Assembly (NCBI RefSeq): GCF_963422355.1
Contig: NC_085093.1
Location: 5,167,018-5,231,017 of the forward strand
DNA length: 64,000 bases
Source: Corticium candelabrum
Lineage: Eukaryota > Porifera > Homoscleromorpha > Homosclerophorida > Plakinidae
Direction of reading: 5' to 3'
Positions 41,490 to 62,953 of this stretch are shown here, piece after piece; within the stretch, counting starts at the first letter, position 1; every line of letters starts with the position of its first letter. The notes under the pieces were generated by a model. It did no database searches. It had not been told where the DNA came from and saw only the letters and a list, made by a program, of their open reading frames with translations. The position numbers and the translations under genes were made by a program.

Positions 41490-44400
41490 TTAGACAGACA
41501 TTAATTCTTCTTTCGAGAGGATTGTCTTTGCACATTCAAGCATCTCTGGAATAAAGCTAGCAATTTTTTCCGGTTTCCAGTTTTGTCCTCTATTCTTTTG
41601 TCGCAGGCACTCACAGTTACTGCTGCGAATGTGAACATCAATCTAACGCATCAGCAGACAAACACGTACATAGCTAGACAAGCCGAAAACATATTGCAAT
41701 ACTTACGTTTTCCGGCGTCTCCGTGTGCATTGTCTTCTCCCTTGAAACAGTCAACTTAAAACCTCGATACCGGTAATAATCTCGCTCACACCTTCTGTGG
41801 TAAATCAGTCGATATTTAGGAGGTAGAAGCCACTTTGATGGAACCTCTAGGCCTTTGACGTCGACGCGAAATTTCTCGAGGTAATATTGACTCAAAATGG
41901 CGTCTTCTTTCTTTTCTTCTTCCGTTTGATCGGTAATGTCAATTATCCCTATAAGCAATTGTCAGATAAAATATGCAGGTTTATCAGATACACGATTCTT
42001 TATCAACCTGTTTGGATTAGTAAACGACAGTCAAGCGGATAATATGGCATGGAGACCTCTGCTATCAGCCTCTTAGTGTATGGAAAAAAAAGAAAACCAC
42101 AACCCACTTTCTTTCCACCTTCAAGATATTCTTGCTGTGAAGGATCGACGTCGTCGGTGCCACCTGTCTGGCCTTCGGGTATCCAGACCTTGAAACGACG
42201 CTCTCGATGTGACGGAGTTGTAAACTTCATGTCATGGCGAGTAGTCGAGTGTATCAACACAGCATTCTCCTTGAGAAAACGGCAGAAAGGAAACCAATCT
42301 TGTTCTTGAAATCCCGGTTCGAAAACGTTTGTCCAATTGGTTCTATGTTCACTGTATTTCATCTTCGATATCATTTGCCCAATATGATAACTGCGAAGTT
42401 CTTCACCTATAAATATACGACAAACTTATTCATGTCGTACTAGCAACCTCAATGGAAGCGTACAGTCAGCATCAACAACAATAAAGCATAAATTTATTAT
42501 TTTTGCACGCCCAGTTGTGTCATCACCTATATATTCGATATTTTTGTCCTATACGGTTACAGAAACTGCCAGGATCGATTACTGTTAGTTCTTGGTCAAA
42601 CTCACAGCTAGTTTCTAAATTTTGAGTCTTCTATTTAAACCGTTGAGAAACGCATTGGGAGGCAAGTACCTCAACTTTAGCATGCATGCCTCTCTGTGCC
42701 TCAACCCTGTGCTTCTCAACGGCACGCAGCTGAAACCATGCAAGAACGCAGCCTAACACGTCGTTTACATTTACTGCCTTTATACAGATGCAGTAACCAT
42801 ACTTTAAAAGTTATATATTAATTTCAGGCAATCATAAGCACGCTTTACGTTCTATCGCTAGTGCGCGTCTACTTGTATACTTTGGATATGTGTCTCATGT
42901 ACTGGTACATTAAGTGTGAGTCTAAAAGACACGTAACGACGAAACTAACATTACAATAACGAGCAAGCAACAAAAATAGCAATTTTTAACGGTAACATGC
43001 AATGCAGTTATTTGCCTGGAGACATGCAGCGTCACTGACGTATAGACAACAGCAAAACCCCTCTAGAAATATCGAAGACGAACAAGACCTTACCATAATG
43101 CACATTGGTAATCAGTTGCCGGCCGACATGTACCCAGATGTCCATCTCTATAAACTGTGTGCTTGTTTCATCGGCTTCACGCCGTATTTTAGTCAAGACC
43201 TCGTTTGCAGCTTTCAATGTATGAGATAGATGCTGAGAAGGAGCACACCACTAGAAAATTAAGGAAAAAGTTGTTAACCTATTTAGCGATAATAGCATTT
43301 TTGACACACACCGACTGCGTTCGTAATCCATTAATTCTATAGGAATATGAGCATTCGTTCTCACTATCAACCTCCCCTGGTGTTTGAGCAGTTAGAATCA
43401 CGACAGCACTGTTTCCAAACGGTGCTGGGTCTATCACAAATTTGCGCTTGACCTTTTTAAATCTCCGTGTCTTTCTTCCCGCTTTCTCGGAGCTTGCAAT
43501 GTCATTGTGCCTGTAGACTATTTCCTCATGATCAGCTGAGACTGTATAAATATAGAATTAGTTATATATATATATTATTTATCTAGACTAGATGCAAATC
43601 AGAATTGTTATTGCATGACGCTGCACCTGAACTTGCAATTGGTAGAGGATTGGACAAAATGAAAGCAGAACTTGAAAAAGTTGACTCTAGCTTTGATATC
43701 TCAACAGACTGAGACTGAGGCACCATTGATATTATTGATGAATTGTCAGTATGAGTGACTGATTGACTAATGTCACCAGTCTCATCGCCAGCATGCACTT
43801 CGCCAACTGCACTTAACGCACTGTCATGACTGCCCTGACTGCACGACACAATGCCTTCAAGCATGACAATTATTTCTAAAAAAACAAACAAAATAAGTGC
43901 TAACAGAGAATTACACAAACTGCTAACACGTAGTTAGTGTTCACCTTTGAAGTCTAGCCTGATGTCAGGCTGATCGTCCCAGCATCGAATAATTAGACGT
44001 CGAAAGTCTTCATTGCAGTTGTCATCACTCAGATTGGGTCTTACATTGGACAAGACATTTGCACGAATCACTGCCACGTACATTTCATCTAAAAGAATTC
44101 CATATTGTGTATCTGCAGATTACAAGTATATATGCCATAAAATAACCATAAAGGCGTTTCATTTCCTTCAGCTGCCAGAGAATAATAGAATACCTTTGCA
44201 TATAACAATGCCTTTACTGACTCTAGGCGCGTTCACACTGATAATCAAGTATAGCCTTATTTCCTACTTAGCGAAGTCTCTAAATTCACTTGCGTTCACA
44301 CTTACGTCAAGGATACTTATTTCGTCCTTAGAGCAAGAACGTTTGCCATGTACCTTATTTTCGTCTTTAGTTTCTAGTCCCTCATAGTCACGTGATATAG

Positions 44401-45384
44401 CTTACAGGCCCGTACGTAATTTTCCATCGCTGCTAGACAACGACTTTTCAAAGAGTCAGTGTGAACAAGTTGTAGTTAAGTCTACTTGAAAGATAAGTCT
44501 CTTTGTTGGTCTCAAGTGTCCTTGAGTCAAGGACGTTTTAGTGTGAACGCGCCTTAATTATGTAATTAAAATTCTTAGTCAAATATATAGACAACTTACG
44601 AATAAACATCAATCTTTGTTTCTTGTTTCTTATCTACTTTGTGCCGAAACACTTCTGGTGCAGTGAATGCCACGGTTCCCATTCCCTTCGAGCTACTATT
44701 AGATTGTTCTCCTGACTGTCTTGAAATTTCTCTTGTTGTTGATAATCCAAAGTCAATAATCTTATCAAAGACATTTATTTATAAATCAGTAATTACATTA
44801 ATGGACGCTTACCTTGCAAGAATAGTTGCCATCAACTAACACGTTGGACGTTTTCAAGTCTCTGTGTATAATTGGAGGAGAGAGACTGTGCAAAAAGTCC
44901 ATCCCTTTTGCAATTTCTAGACTCATATTTATGCGACAGCTCCAATTTTTGATTTCTTTATGTTGGTTTTGGTTGAACACCAACATGTCCTCCAAATCTC
45001 CATTTTCCACATATTCCATTACAATTGCGTAATGGCCAGGATCAGGGCATAAACCCAGTAATCGAATAACGTAAGGACATTCTGTGAGTTGATGAAGAAT
45101 GCTTACTTCGCGCAAGAATGTTTCCTCTTGCCTAGATAATTAGAGCAGTCATCCACAGTAATAAACTCAACACAGTTGCTATGTCCAACGGTCTTTCATC
45201 TGCGTATTTACCTGGACTTTAGTTTCTTCGGCGCCGAGACAATCTTTATGGCAACTTGTTGACCGCAATCTCTCAAGCGACATTTATAGACGATGCCAAA
45301 GGTACCTGCTCCTAGAAAGTCGCTGTTCGTGTCGTATTCAAAGTTGTTTGACCGAAAAATTTCCGGTTTCCTTGCTGCAGCCAT
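41490..45384 (-). CDS. Kinase gene K1: TKL/RIPK-like kinase plus unrecognised module
   Basis: Eleven exons: 45384-45212, 45131-44813, 44760-44600, 44193-44147, 44088-43945, 43875-43627, 43541-43312, 43250-43094, 42406-42008, 41948-41707, 41642-41490 (stop). All GT-AG; phases fit and the sum is 2274 bp, 757 residues. Kinase domain about 20-281: GAGTFGIVYK (25-34), VAIK with Lys47, Glu66 of helix C, HRDLKTSN with Asp149, DFG 167-169, APE 198-200, DVYS, CWDDQPDIR. All catalytic residues are present. HRDLK argues for Ser/Thr (TKL) rather than Tyr specificity. Residues about 282-364 are Ser/Thr-rich with no fold seen. About 365-757 form the module shared with K2 and 15758-17810. No signal peptide or membrane helix: probably cytosolic. 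Head-to-head with K2. Confidence 0.9.
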
Positions 45385-45535
45385 TGCTCGATCGCAGAGA
45401 AGCTACCGCTAGATAGCTCTTTATCGAGCAGTCCCCTTACTCTGCATTGCCCGGATGTTAATCGTTCCCTTACTCTGCATTGCCCGGATGTTCCTAGTCT
45501 CCTCCGTATTGCCCGTATATACAATACCTAGCGGC
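45385..45535 (-). promoter_or_regulatory. Repeated CGGGCAAT motif upstream of K1
   Basis: Within 150 bases upstream of the K1 ATG, on the coding strand, ACATCCGGGCAATGCAGAG occurs twice, 36 bases apart, and a third ATACGGGCAATAC stands farther out. The words ACATACGGGCAATC (60636 region) and CATTCGGGCAATCAAGG (60650 region) precede the kinase remnant at 60601; related words stand at 35175-35205 upstream of the pseudogene at 35126; and ACATACGGGTA stands about 55 bases upstream of K2. This could be a core-promoter or 5' untranslated element shared by the family. Function is inferred from position only. Confidence 0.45.
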
Positions 45536-45870
45536 TTGACTGCAAAAGTCGAATGCTGATGTTCGTTACCTCCTTGTCAGTTCAACATGCTCTTTGTATT
45601 TAATAAGAATACCAGGTCTCCTAAAAGATTTTGGTAACCATGTGTGGTATGTACACCTAGGCCTGCTAGTGTAGCTACACTAAGATTAATTGTTTCTAAT
45701 AGTTAAAACGATGACAAAAACTAGACTTCCATTTAATCTATCGTTTAGTAATTTGCTAGAACTATTACCAGTTTGTCTTAGCCAGTTTAAATCCTTTATT
45801 GGTAGATGATAGATTAGATTTAGCAGTGGATGTAGAGCGATGGGATTTACCCCTTGTATATGTATGTATG

Positions 45871-45873
<3 letters not shown>

Positions 45874-45931
<58 letters not shown>
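45874..45931. repeat. (TA)n microsatellite in the K1-K2 intergenic region
   Basis: About 58 bases of TA preceded by (TGTA)n. It lies in the 1.2-kb divergent spacer between the two kinase starts. A 10-bp perfect inverted repeat with a 4-base loop (46221-46244) is found nearer to K2. Confidence 0.95.
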
Positions 45932-45935
<4 letters not shown>

Positions 45936-46607
45936 ATAATGTAAACTGTACACTAGGCGCCAAGGAGTCTTGGAGTCTAAATTTGTATACATCGATTTAT
46001 CTACATGATGTAACATCTCAAACTTTTGATCCAGGTCAGCACTTGTATTAGGCATTTCACGACTTCTTCTCGATCGAACCCTTACCTGTCGCGTTCGAAT
46101 TTCTTTATCATAGCGCATCATATCCCTACTAAATTGAAATTTTCTAAGATACGCAGGATGCGCTTCTTGTGTCAAGATTTTGAGAACATCCGGGTTCTTG
46201 CGACTACGCCTGCCTTCGTTCTCCTACTACAGTGGTAGTAGGAGTGCGCGTTGAATAGCGGTCACGTTTGCTACACCTGATCCGTGCAACAGCGGTGTCA
46301 TATAGCTTGTCGAAATACTAGCAGAATTTTAACACATCCAGGATTTTGTGCTGTTACCGAGACTTTGTATAATACTGCCAGAATATAAATATCAAAAGGT
46401 TAGCCTAACGTTAACCCCGGTAAATGAGCTAAATTGAAATAATGCCCTTTATTTCTTATCTATTATTTCTATGGATAAATGTTGACCACTTTCATATAGG
46501 ACATTTCGCACACTAACATCTGACAATTACCTTATTAATGTTAATAAACATACGGGTACTCTATGCGCAGCAGGAGAGCTAGATACTTACAGATACTCAC
46601 AGTCACG

Positions 46608-56664
<10,057 letters not shown>

Positions 56665-57576
56665 AAAAGAAGTCCTACGTGAACAGATACTTTGTCTAGA
56701 AACAAAAAGCTATAATACGCTAATTTTTCGGCATTCATTGACATGTGAAAGTTTTGTTTAGCTGAAAAGTGTACACTTCATTGTCATGACTTTTTCTACA
56801 ACAGCTACGTGCAGCTTTATTTGTACTCGCCGTCTTAACAGATTTCATACCTTTATACCTACATGTATGCCAGTCTTCTAGGCATAAATTTTGCATTGCT
56901 GCCGAAAATCCTTAATGCATAATTTCGATTACAACTAAGCATCGTGGTTCGGTATGCTCTCTTCTAAAAGAAAATTCTCTACAGAAATTCTCCAGTGGTT
57001 CGCTCTATGTTTTGTCTCTATCTAATTATTAACAGTAAGGGATCATTTGTTGGAAAGTAAGCTACCTTAGACTCTCGTTGCGCATCTGCACATTGAATAT
57101 TGGTATGAAAAACTAATTACCATAAATCCAACTCTAGACAAACTTTTAGTTTTAGCAAACGAGTTTTTATTTTTTGTGCAAACACAAATGCCGCTGCAGT
57201 TGAACTGGTGGCGTATATAGACGAGGCTGTAACGTATACGTAGTTTCTAGTTTCAAATAATCGATTAAGAGTTCTATTCTAAAAGAAGTGTGATCTTTCT
57301 TTCTTATCTATATCTCTGCTGGGAGAAAGCCCTCTGTCTGTCTGTCTGTCTGTCTGACTGTCTCATTTTCATATACCTTTTACATCAAAGTCAATACAGG
57401 TAAAACTAAAGTAACAGCTAATGAACAACAAGTGTCACAACTACAATTACAACTATACAAATAACAAGTAGCATTAAAATCATTCCCTACGGAGCCTACA
57501 AACCAAAATTTAGTTTACTGAATTGAAAGTTGAACAACATCTGGACTCTGCCCAGCTTTCTGTCCATATGTTACTC
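56665..57576. other. Intergenic, 3' flank of K2
   Basis: No gene is seen. A short (CTGT)n run at about 57330-57355, followed by an AT-rich unit, resembles the complement of the retroposon 3' ends described at 57577-57882. Confidence 0.5.
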
Positions 57577-57666
57577 TGATTGTCTGTCTGTATGTTTGTC
57601 CCTCTGTCTATCTACCTGTCTGTATGTCTGTCTGTCTGTCTGTCTGTCAGTCTGTCTGTCTGTCTA

Positions 57667-57724
<58 letters not shown>

Positions 57725-57882
57725 AAATCTTTATATTTCATACATATGAACTATTACAAGCTATAGATACGAAAGTCCGTTATATATCAATTGGACCCAC
57801 ACGGGTTTCTAAAAAATTATTAACTTAGTTTGCATGCAATTGGAGACTATATATGTCACTAATATTATTTTCTTTGCTTCGT
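57577..57882 (-). repeat. Retroposon 3' untranslated end and (GACA)n tail
   Basis: Read on the minus strand, about 160 bases of AT-rich sequence follow the stop of the coding remnant at 57882-58270 and end AGCTTGTAATAGTTCAT, then ATGAAATATAAAG, then TTGATAGACAGACAG and a long (GACA)n run (57721 down to 57577). Almost the same sequence precedes the arrays ending near 58330 (AGCCTGTAATAGTTC, TTGATAGACAG) and 58955. This shows that the tetranucleotide arrays are retroposon tails. Confidence 0.75.
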
Positions 57883-58270
57883 TAGCGGTTCATCTTCTGG
57901 ATTAGAACCTTTGCGTTGCAACCTTGGAGAGCTACAGCGAATATTCTTCTCCAGTAGCACTTGAAATCTTGGTCGCTGTTACCAAGGTCGATGTTTTCAC
58001 CTAGTTCAGATAATTGAAACAGGAATGATTGTTCTTGTCTTCCCCAACGGCCGAAGTGTTCCATAACTGGAGGCACGAAGTTGAGGCATAATCCACCCGG
58101 CAGGACCTTCGACTGGTATTTCTCTACTTTCCTTTCTTTCCTTCTTACCGCTGCTGCCCCGTCTTCTCGGGCTGCTCTTGACAAGATATCGGCTCACCAT
58201 GGGTGGTCTAAAGACACATCCAGTTCGACGTCTGTTCCGGTTACTGGATCCACGACCGCTATGTCAGTCT
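57882..58270 (-). pseudogene. C-terminal fragment of a non-LTR-type retrotransposon polyprotein
   Basis: The minus frame reads DPVTGTDVELDVSLDHPW, an in-frame TGA, then SRAAREDGAAAVRRKERK, GLCLNFVPPVMEHFGRWG and CYWRRIFAVALQGCNAKV before a stop at 57882. The pattern DVS.DHP...KY......F.PP.MEHFG.W is what I associate with the region after the reverse transcriptase in animal retrotransposon polyproteins (memory-based, moderate). It continues directly into a 3' untranslated stretch and (GACA)n tail, so it is the 3' end of a 5'-truncated insertion. Confidence 0.6.
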
Positions 58271-58295
58271 GTCTGTCTGTTTGTCTGTCTGTCTT

Positions 58296-58330
<35 letters not shown>
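58265..58330. repeat. (CTGT)n array
   Basis: Sixty-odd bases of CTGT with a few TTTG changes, followed on the plus strand by TCAATGGTATTATATTTTCAT, the complement of the retroposon 3' end. It is the tail of a second truncated copy, joined to the coding remnant at 58270. Confidence 0.85.
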
Positions 58331-58333
<3 letters not shown>

Positions 58334-58453
58334 AATGGTATTATATTTTCATAAATCAGAACTATTACAGGCTAAACCAAATTAAGCAAAGCACAGTACA
58401 CTACATTACAATGACAACTAAAAAACAAAAAACTGAACACTGTCTGTCTGTCT

Positions 58454-58929
58454 CCCGGATAACATGGATGGACATCACAACGTGCATGGCCACCATAGAA
58501 GACGCCTAGCGCTGACGCGAGGTAAAGATGCGTACAATCCATGATGACAATGTTGATACAGAGGAGTAGACAATATGGGTAGAGGAAGACATCACGAAGT
58601 GCATGGCCACCGTAGAAGACGCCTAGCGCTGACGCGAGGTAAATATGCGTACAATCCACGATGACGACGCTCAAACAAAGGAAATGTTGGCGCAAAGACA
58701 CGAAGAGTGAAGTACCAAACAATGACTTGTAGACAGCAGACTGTGCAGATGAAAAGGTGAGCAAACAAACGATCAAACACGAAAGGGGGACCCAATGGCC
58801 AACAGAGTCATAAACAGCGTTAGCGGCCGAAGCCGTGAACGATGACTTGGACGACGACTTGAAAACTCTTCTCCTTAATCCTTGAGATGAACAGACTAGA
58901 AATGTGTGGTCCGCCACTCTTTATCCGGG
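58454..58929. mobile_element. MITE-like element inside a (CTGT)n array, with internal tandem repeat
   Basis: Its ends are CCCGGATAA (58454-58462) and TTATCCGGG (58921-58929), and CTGT repeats lie on both sides. Inside, a unit of about 117 bases is repeated twice (starts near 58475 and 58592), each with GAAGACGCCTAGCGCTGACG. The 181-codon minus frame across it reflects this repeat (twice YLASALGVFYGGHA) and is probably not a gene. Insertion into a microsatellite hides any target duplication. Confidence 0.55.
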
Positions 58930-59073
58930 ATCTGTCTGTCTGTCTGTCTGTCTTAATACATATATTTCATACATTGAAACTAGTACACTCACACTAAACT
59001 ATAGCACAAACAAGAAAGCCCACAGGCCTTACGCTAAAACTTTCTGTTAACGCCTAAACAACTGAAACGAGTA

Positions 59074-59106
<33 letters not shown>

Positions 59107-59107
<1 letters not shown>

Positions 59108-59760
59108 GTCAACGCAAAACAGCAGATCCGGTTGGCGAGTTGGTCTAAAAATTCTACCGAAGTGGTAGCATTTGACGGAAAACCATGTGAGATGTACGGT
59201 TTTGACATCCGACTATTTGGCCACTAGGATATGTTGACGTCATCACCCACGTGAATCAAGCATCATGTGATGTGGCGCGGATGACGTTACAAGGTGGTAA
59301 CCACTTCTTGCAGTCTGTTGTGCCTACCCTGTTATACGGATTATCTTTTGATGGAGAACAACATGAGATGTATGGTTTGACTGTAGCCTCCACTATAGCG
59401 CGGATTTCTCTACAACGGCGCATCTTATATCCACCAAATATATATGCTCATTGTTGACCTTGGACAGCACCGTTCATTGCCGACGAAGTCGAAAAAGGCA
59501 AGATATCTTTTGATATATCCGGGTCTATAAACACGCCTATCTTTATTTCTCCGTGTGTCCAATAGCAGCCATACACCTTCGATACGCCTGCTTCTTGCAA
59601 AGGCAGCAACGTATTCGAAGTGACGACGTGCAACCTTACGGCACTGTGGAAATAACTGCGAGACGAGGTGTGATTGCATTTTATACATGTGAGTCAAGTT
59701 TTGGATATATAATTCTAGCTAATAATTTGCCAGTACGGAGAACGGGCTATTCAACCAGTA
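59107..59760 (+). mobile_element. Diverged Helitron-like fragment
   Basis: After a (CTGT)n run, the segment 59470-59650 aligns with 63250-63435: both have a GTCG.....GGAAGATAT-type word, then ATATCCGGGTCT, then CAGCAACGT.TTCGAAG and ACGACGT.CAAC. In the second region the same sequence belongs to a recognisable Helitron, so this is a diverged relative. No coding part of the replicase is seen. The stretch 59130-59400 also contains a degenerate internal repeat around GAGATGTA.GGTTTGAC. Confidence 0.45.
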
Positions 59761-60334
59761 CTTTTTGAAGATTAGACAACCCATGATCATTGAAAGAAAG
59801 GCTTGACATCCAGTACAGACTTCGCTACAGTTCACTAGATTAAAAAATTTTTGAGTGTAACAAGCAGTGAATTTGAATTCCCGACCAGAGAGATCTAAAC
59901 ATACAAAGTCCAATGTTATAGGTAACTTTCAACCGGATTGTCTGTTCTATTTTGGTGTATCATACTGTATGCCTAGCATCAAAACGAAGGGTCTCTCTAA
60001 TATATAACTGTTAAATCTCTTTTCGATGGCTCAGTCAGTGACAGATCCAGGTTAGTGCCTGGAGTGCCTAGGCACCACCTACTTTCAGGTCGCTAGTTAG
60101 GACAAGTTAGCAAACAAGCAGAAGCAGCTAATATATTTGGTGGTGATAGTCCATGAATCAATTCCGATATGTTGTGGACGGCAGAGGAAAGAGAGACTAG
60201 ACTCTAGTCTAGCTCAAGAGCTAAGGGGCTGTACTGTCACAATTAAAGACCACTTTTTGAGACAACTACAGGTACAATTCAGCAGGGATCACTAAAGTAC
60301 ATCTAGTTAATTAAAGAGTTGAAGTTTAATAAAA
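59761..60334. other. Intergenic stretch
   Basis: No gene is seen. Near 60050 a GATCCAGG....GGAGTGCCTAGGCACCACC stretch recalls inner ends of hAT-type non-autonomous elements, but no partner end was found. Confidence 0.4.
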
Positions 60335-60601
60335 GGGTCAGTCGATGAAGGATGCTTATTTCAGACAGAAAACTCTTGTCTTCACTAAATGTAAGCAGAT
60401 TCGCGTTATTCGCATTTTTATGTCTCTTTCTGTGTATCTACTTAGGTTTGAGTCTCCTAGGCGCAGAGAGGATCTATACATCAACTTTGCTGACCGGAAT
60501 CTCAAGCGACATTTGTAGACATCGTCAAAGGTACCCGCACCAAGCCAGTCGATATATGTGTTATCTGACCGAAATAGTGTTGGTTGACTTGCTGCAGCCA
60601 T
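60335..60601 (-). pseudogene. Kinase exon-1 remnant of the K1/K2 family
   Basis: From the ATG at 60601 it reads MAAASQPTLFRSDN and WLGAGTFDDVYKCRL, the start and glycine loop of this kinase family (MAAARKPEIFRSNN in K1). A deletion just after CRL shifts the frame, so the VAIK lysine is lost. The sequence then matches the short intron 1 and the first bases of exon 2 and ends near 60335. No catalytic loop follows. A fragment, not a gene. Confidence 0.8.
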
Positions 60602-60709
60602 GGCTTTAATCACTTGCTTTGGATTGCCCGTATGTTGGCAGCCTTGATTGCCCGAATGTGTAATAGTCATTGCAAGACGTACAACGCTTGCTTGCGTGCG
60701 TGTGTGCGA

Positions 60710-61121
60710 GGTGCGATAGCTCAGTTGGTTAGAGAGCCATCTTATGGAGTGTTCACATCCGGGACCTTAAAGGGTCGCAAGTTCAAGTCACAGTGATGGC
60801 GAGTTATGGCATAATTTTATTAAGCCAGAAACTAACACAGATTTGCTTCTCTCGACTCAGGAGTATAAATGAGTACCTGGTCATTGACTGGGGTCCTAAG
60901 CGGCCATCGGCTGTGACGTGACATCACCCACTGGGGTCCTGGTGAGACTTCGGGTGCTCACACCACAGTTGGCTTCGCAAGTCGGTGCTTATGCGAGTAC
61001 TTGGCCCGGCTTCAGGAGATTGCTAGCGCAGGCCCAGAGTTTCCTGAGTAGCGCACAGGGCCCAGCTTAACAGCTGGGGCGTGACTTCTGAGAGGCAGCT
61101 CCTGACATTTAGGATTTTTTA

Positions 61122-61176
<55 letters not shown>

Positions 61177-61178
61177 CG
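60710..61178 (+). mobile_element. tRNA-derived SINE, copy 2, with (TG)n tail
   Basis: The head has a good A box, TAGCTCAGTTGG (60717-60728), and a B box, AAGTTCAAGTC (60779-60789), 50 bases apart, as in tRNA-type pol III promoters. The body shares with 35444-35784 the words GTGATGGCGAG, CTCTCGACTCAG, TATAAATGAGTACC and ACTGGGGTCCTGGTGA. TG repeats (61123-61168) and a short CG run follow. The A box is better kept than in the other copy. Confidence 0.82.
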
Positions 61179-62953
61179 CATTAAATTTTGTTTTTATCTT
61201 TGTATTTTAATTTTATCGAAGTATTTTTATCTATGTCCTTTAATTTTATCTATATATTTTCATCTACGTATTTTAATAGGATCACGCGAGTCGAATATTC
61301 CAGTACTGGAGAATAATTCGTTTTGCCGTTTAACGGTCTTGATTAGGTATACGCTTCTTGTTTACACCACAGAAGAGTTCGAATACCCAAAACTGATCTT
61401 ATAACGTCATCATAACTCTAACGCATGTTGATGGTAGCGAAATGTCATCATAAATACGTGTATACGTATTGTACACATGATAAAGATCTATACGTATTGT
61501 GCACATGAAAAAGACTAAAGTAATCATTTACAAGTTGTACAAACTGCATGAATTCTTAGTAGCATAAAAAGCGAGTGGATTGAAGAGATGATTCAAGTCA
61601 AGGTTGCTTGTGCAGGTTTCATTGGCTGCTCGCCCTTATTCGACCGCTTTGCTTTTGGAGTTTGTAATCGTCCTGCATTTTGATACCGCAAGGCATAAGG
61701 ACTGGACTGCAAACTAAGTTAAACACTATAACCTCTATGCACTAACGACGGATACCAATTCTTTCATTGATAATTTGGGAATAAAGGCGAGGCAATTAAG
61801 ATTAATCAAAGCCTCTATATAGTGGTTCAATGGATTCGATCAAACCCTTTCGTTTTGTGCGTGGAGTTCTGCTTCTTTTCTAAATCAACTGTTTTGCTTA
61901 CCCTGTATGCCTAGCTAAAAAGTTATAAGCAGAATTGAGAGTCAAAGTTGAAACATAACAGTCTTGTGCACTTAAGTTAATAATAAATTGGAAATAAGAT
62001 GCAGTGATTTAGGGAACTTGTTCCCCGCGGTTCCTACGCTTGCATGAAGTTTTTTGTGTAGAAATGATAGCTTGTAGCTTGCACAGCCATGCACACGCGC
62101 TAATGAAATGTATAAAACTGTAGCGAAGTAAGACCAAGTTCACCATCAAATTTATGCAGAATGTATAGATGATATAGAAACTGTGTTTCTGATACTCAAC
62201 AGTTTGTAAATTTGAAAGCGCTAGCTCACTGACGCAGATACTGTATGCAATTATATGAGATGTTTTTGCATCTAAACGTATTTAGTCAACGGTACTAACT
62301 TCCCTGGCACGAATTCATATTCACTAGCACGACATCATAAAGAATGTGAAGCAAACGTTGTCATGCATAACGCATGCGTTGCATAGACACTCTTCTAGCA
62401 TCGTAAATTTCTATTTGAGCAAATTTTAGTGCAATGATTAATTAGAAGAGTTTGTTTGAGTCTATATAATGACTACGTGTACAAGTATAGCAAGTAATGC
62501 TAGTACTAGTAATTTATGTATAGAATCGTGTTTAATTAAACGTTTCCTTGAATGCATGTGGATTCATGCAGTACGGAAGTACCACCGCTAAATAAATAAG
62601 GCAATTTAATACATGTTATAAACATTGTCATTTATCAACATACGTGGACGACCAGATGACGTCACGATAACGTCTAGAGAGCGATTTAATAATGCGAACT
62701 CTTCTGATCGTGAAGCATCCTGCCGGTCTGCACTTGTCCAACTGTTTCTTTGTCGTTCTATCTATGCCAGCTAGAGCAGTGGCGTAGCACATTATGGCTC
62801 TCCAATAATTGGTAAGTCATTAAATGTAGTCTTTCAACAACTGACAAGATCTTGTAAATTTTATAGCATTATCGGTTGGCCTCCTTCCAACTCTTTTGGC
62901 CCATGCGACGCTATGTCGTTGCATGAACGCCTAGAGAGACGTTGCCCCCGATA

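Larger units (their letters stand above)
60335..62945. repeat. Duplicated kinase-remnant/SINE block, copy 2
   Basis: Direct-orientation partner of 34850-38335. The order is the same: kinase exon 1, CGGGCAAT-type motifs, SINE with TG tail, spacer, CTCACTGACGC stretch. It ends where the Helitron begins at 62954. No gene is seen between 61180 and 62945. Confidence 0.85.

Noticed and set aside
58372..58917. 181-codon minus-strand frame with repeated YLASALGVFYGGHA
   Set aside because: It spans the tandem repeat of a MITE-like element and continues into retroposon sequence; composition and context argue against a real protein.
59425..59697. 90-codon minus-strand frame and a similar one at 63245-63544
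   Set aside because: The similarity between them comes from shared Helitron DNA; the frames differ in phase and have no domain.
60710..60790. A functional tRNA gene at the SINE head
   Set aside because: A and B boxes are present, but the arms do not fold into a proper cloverleaf and the sequence continues into a repeated SINE body.
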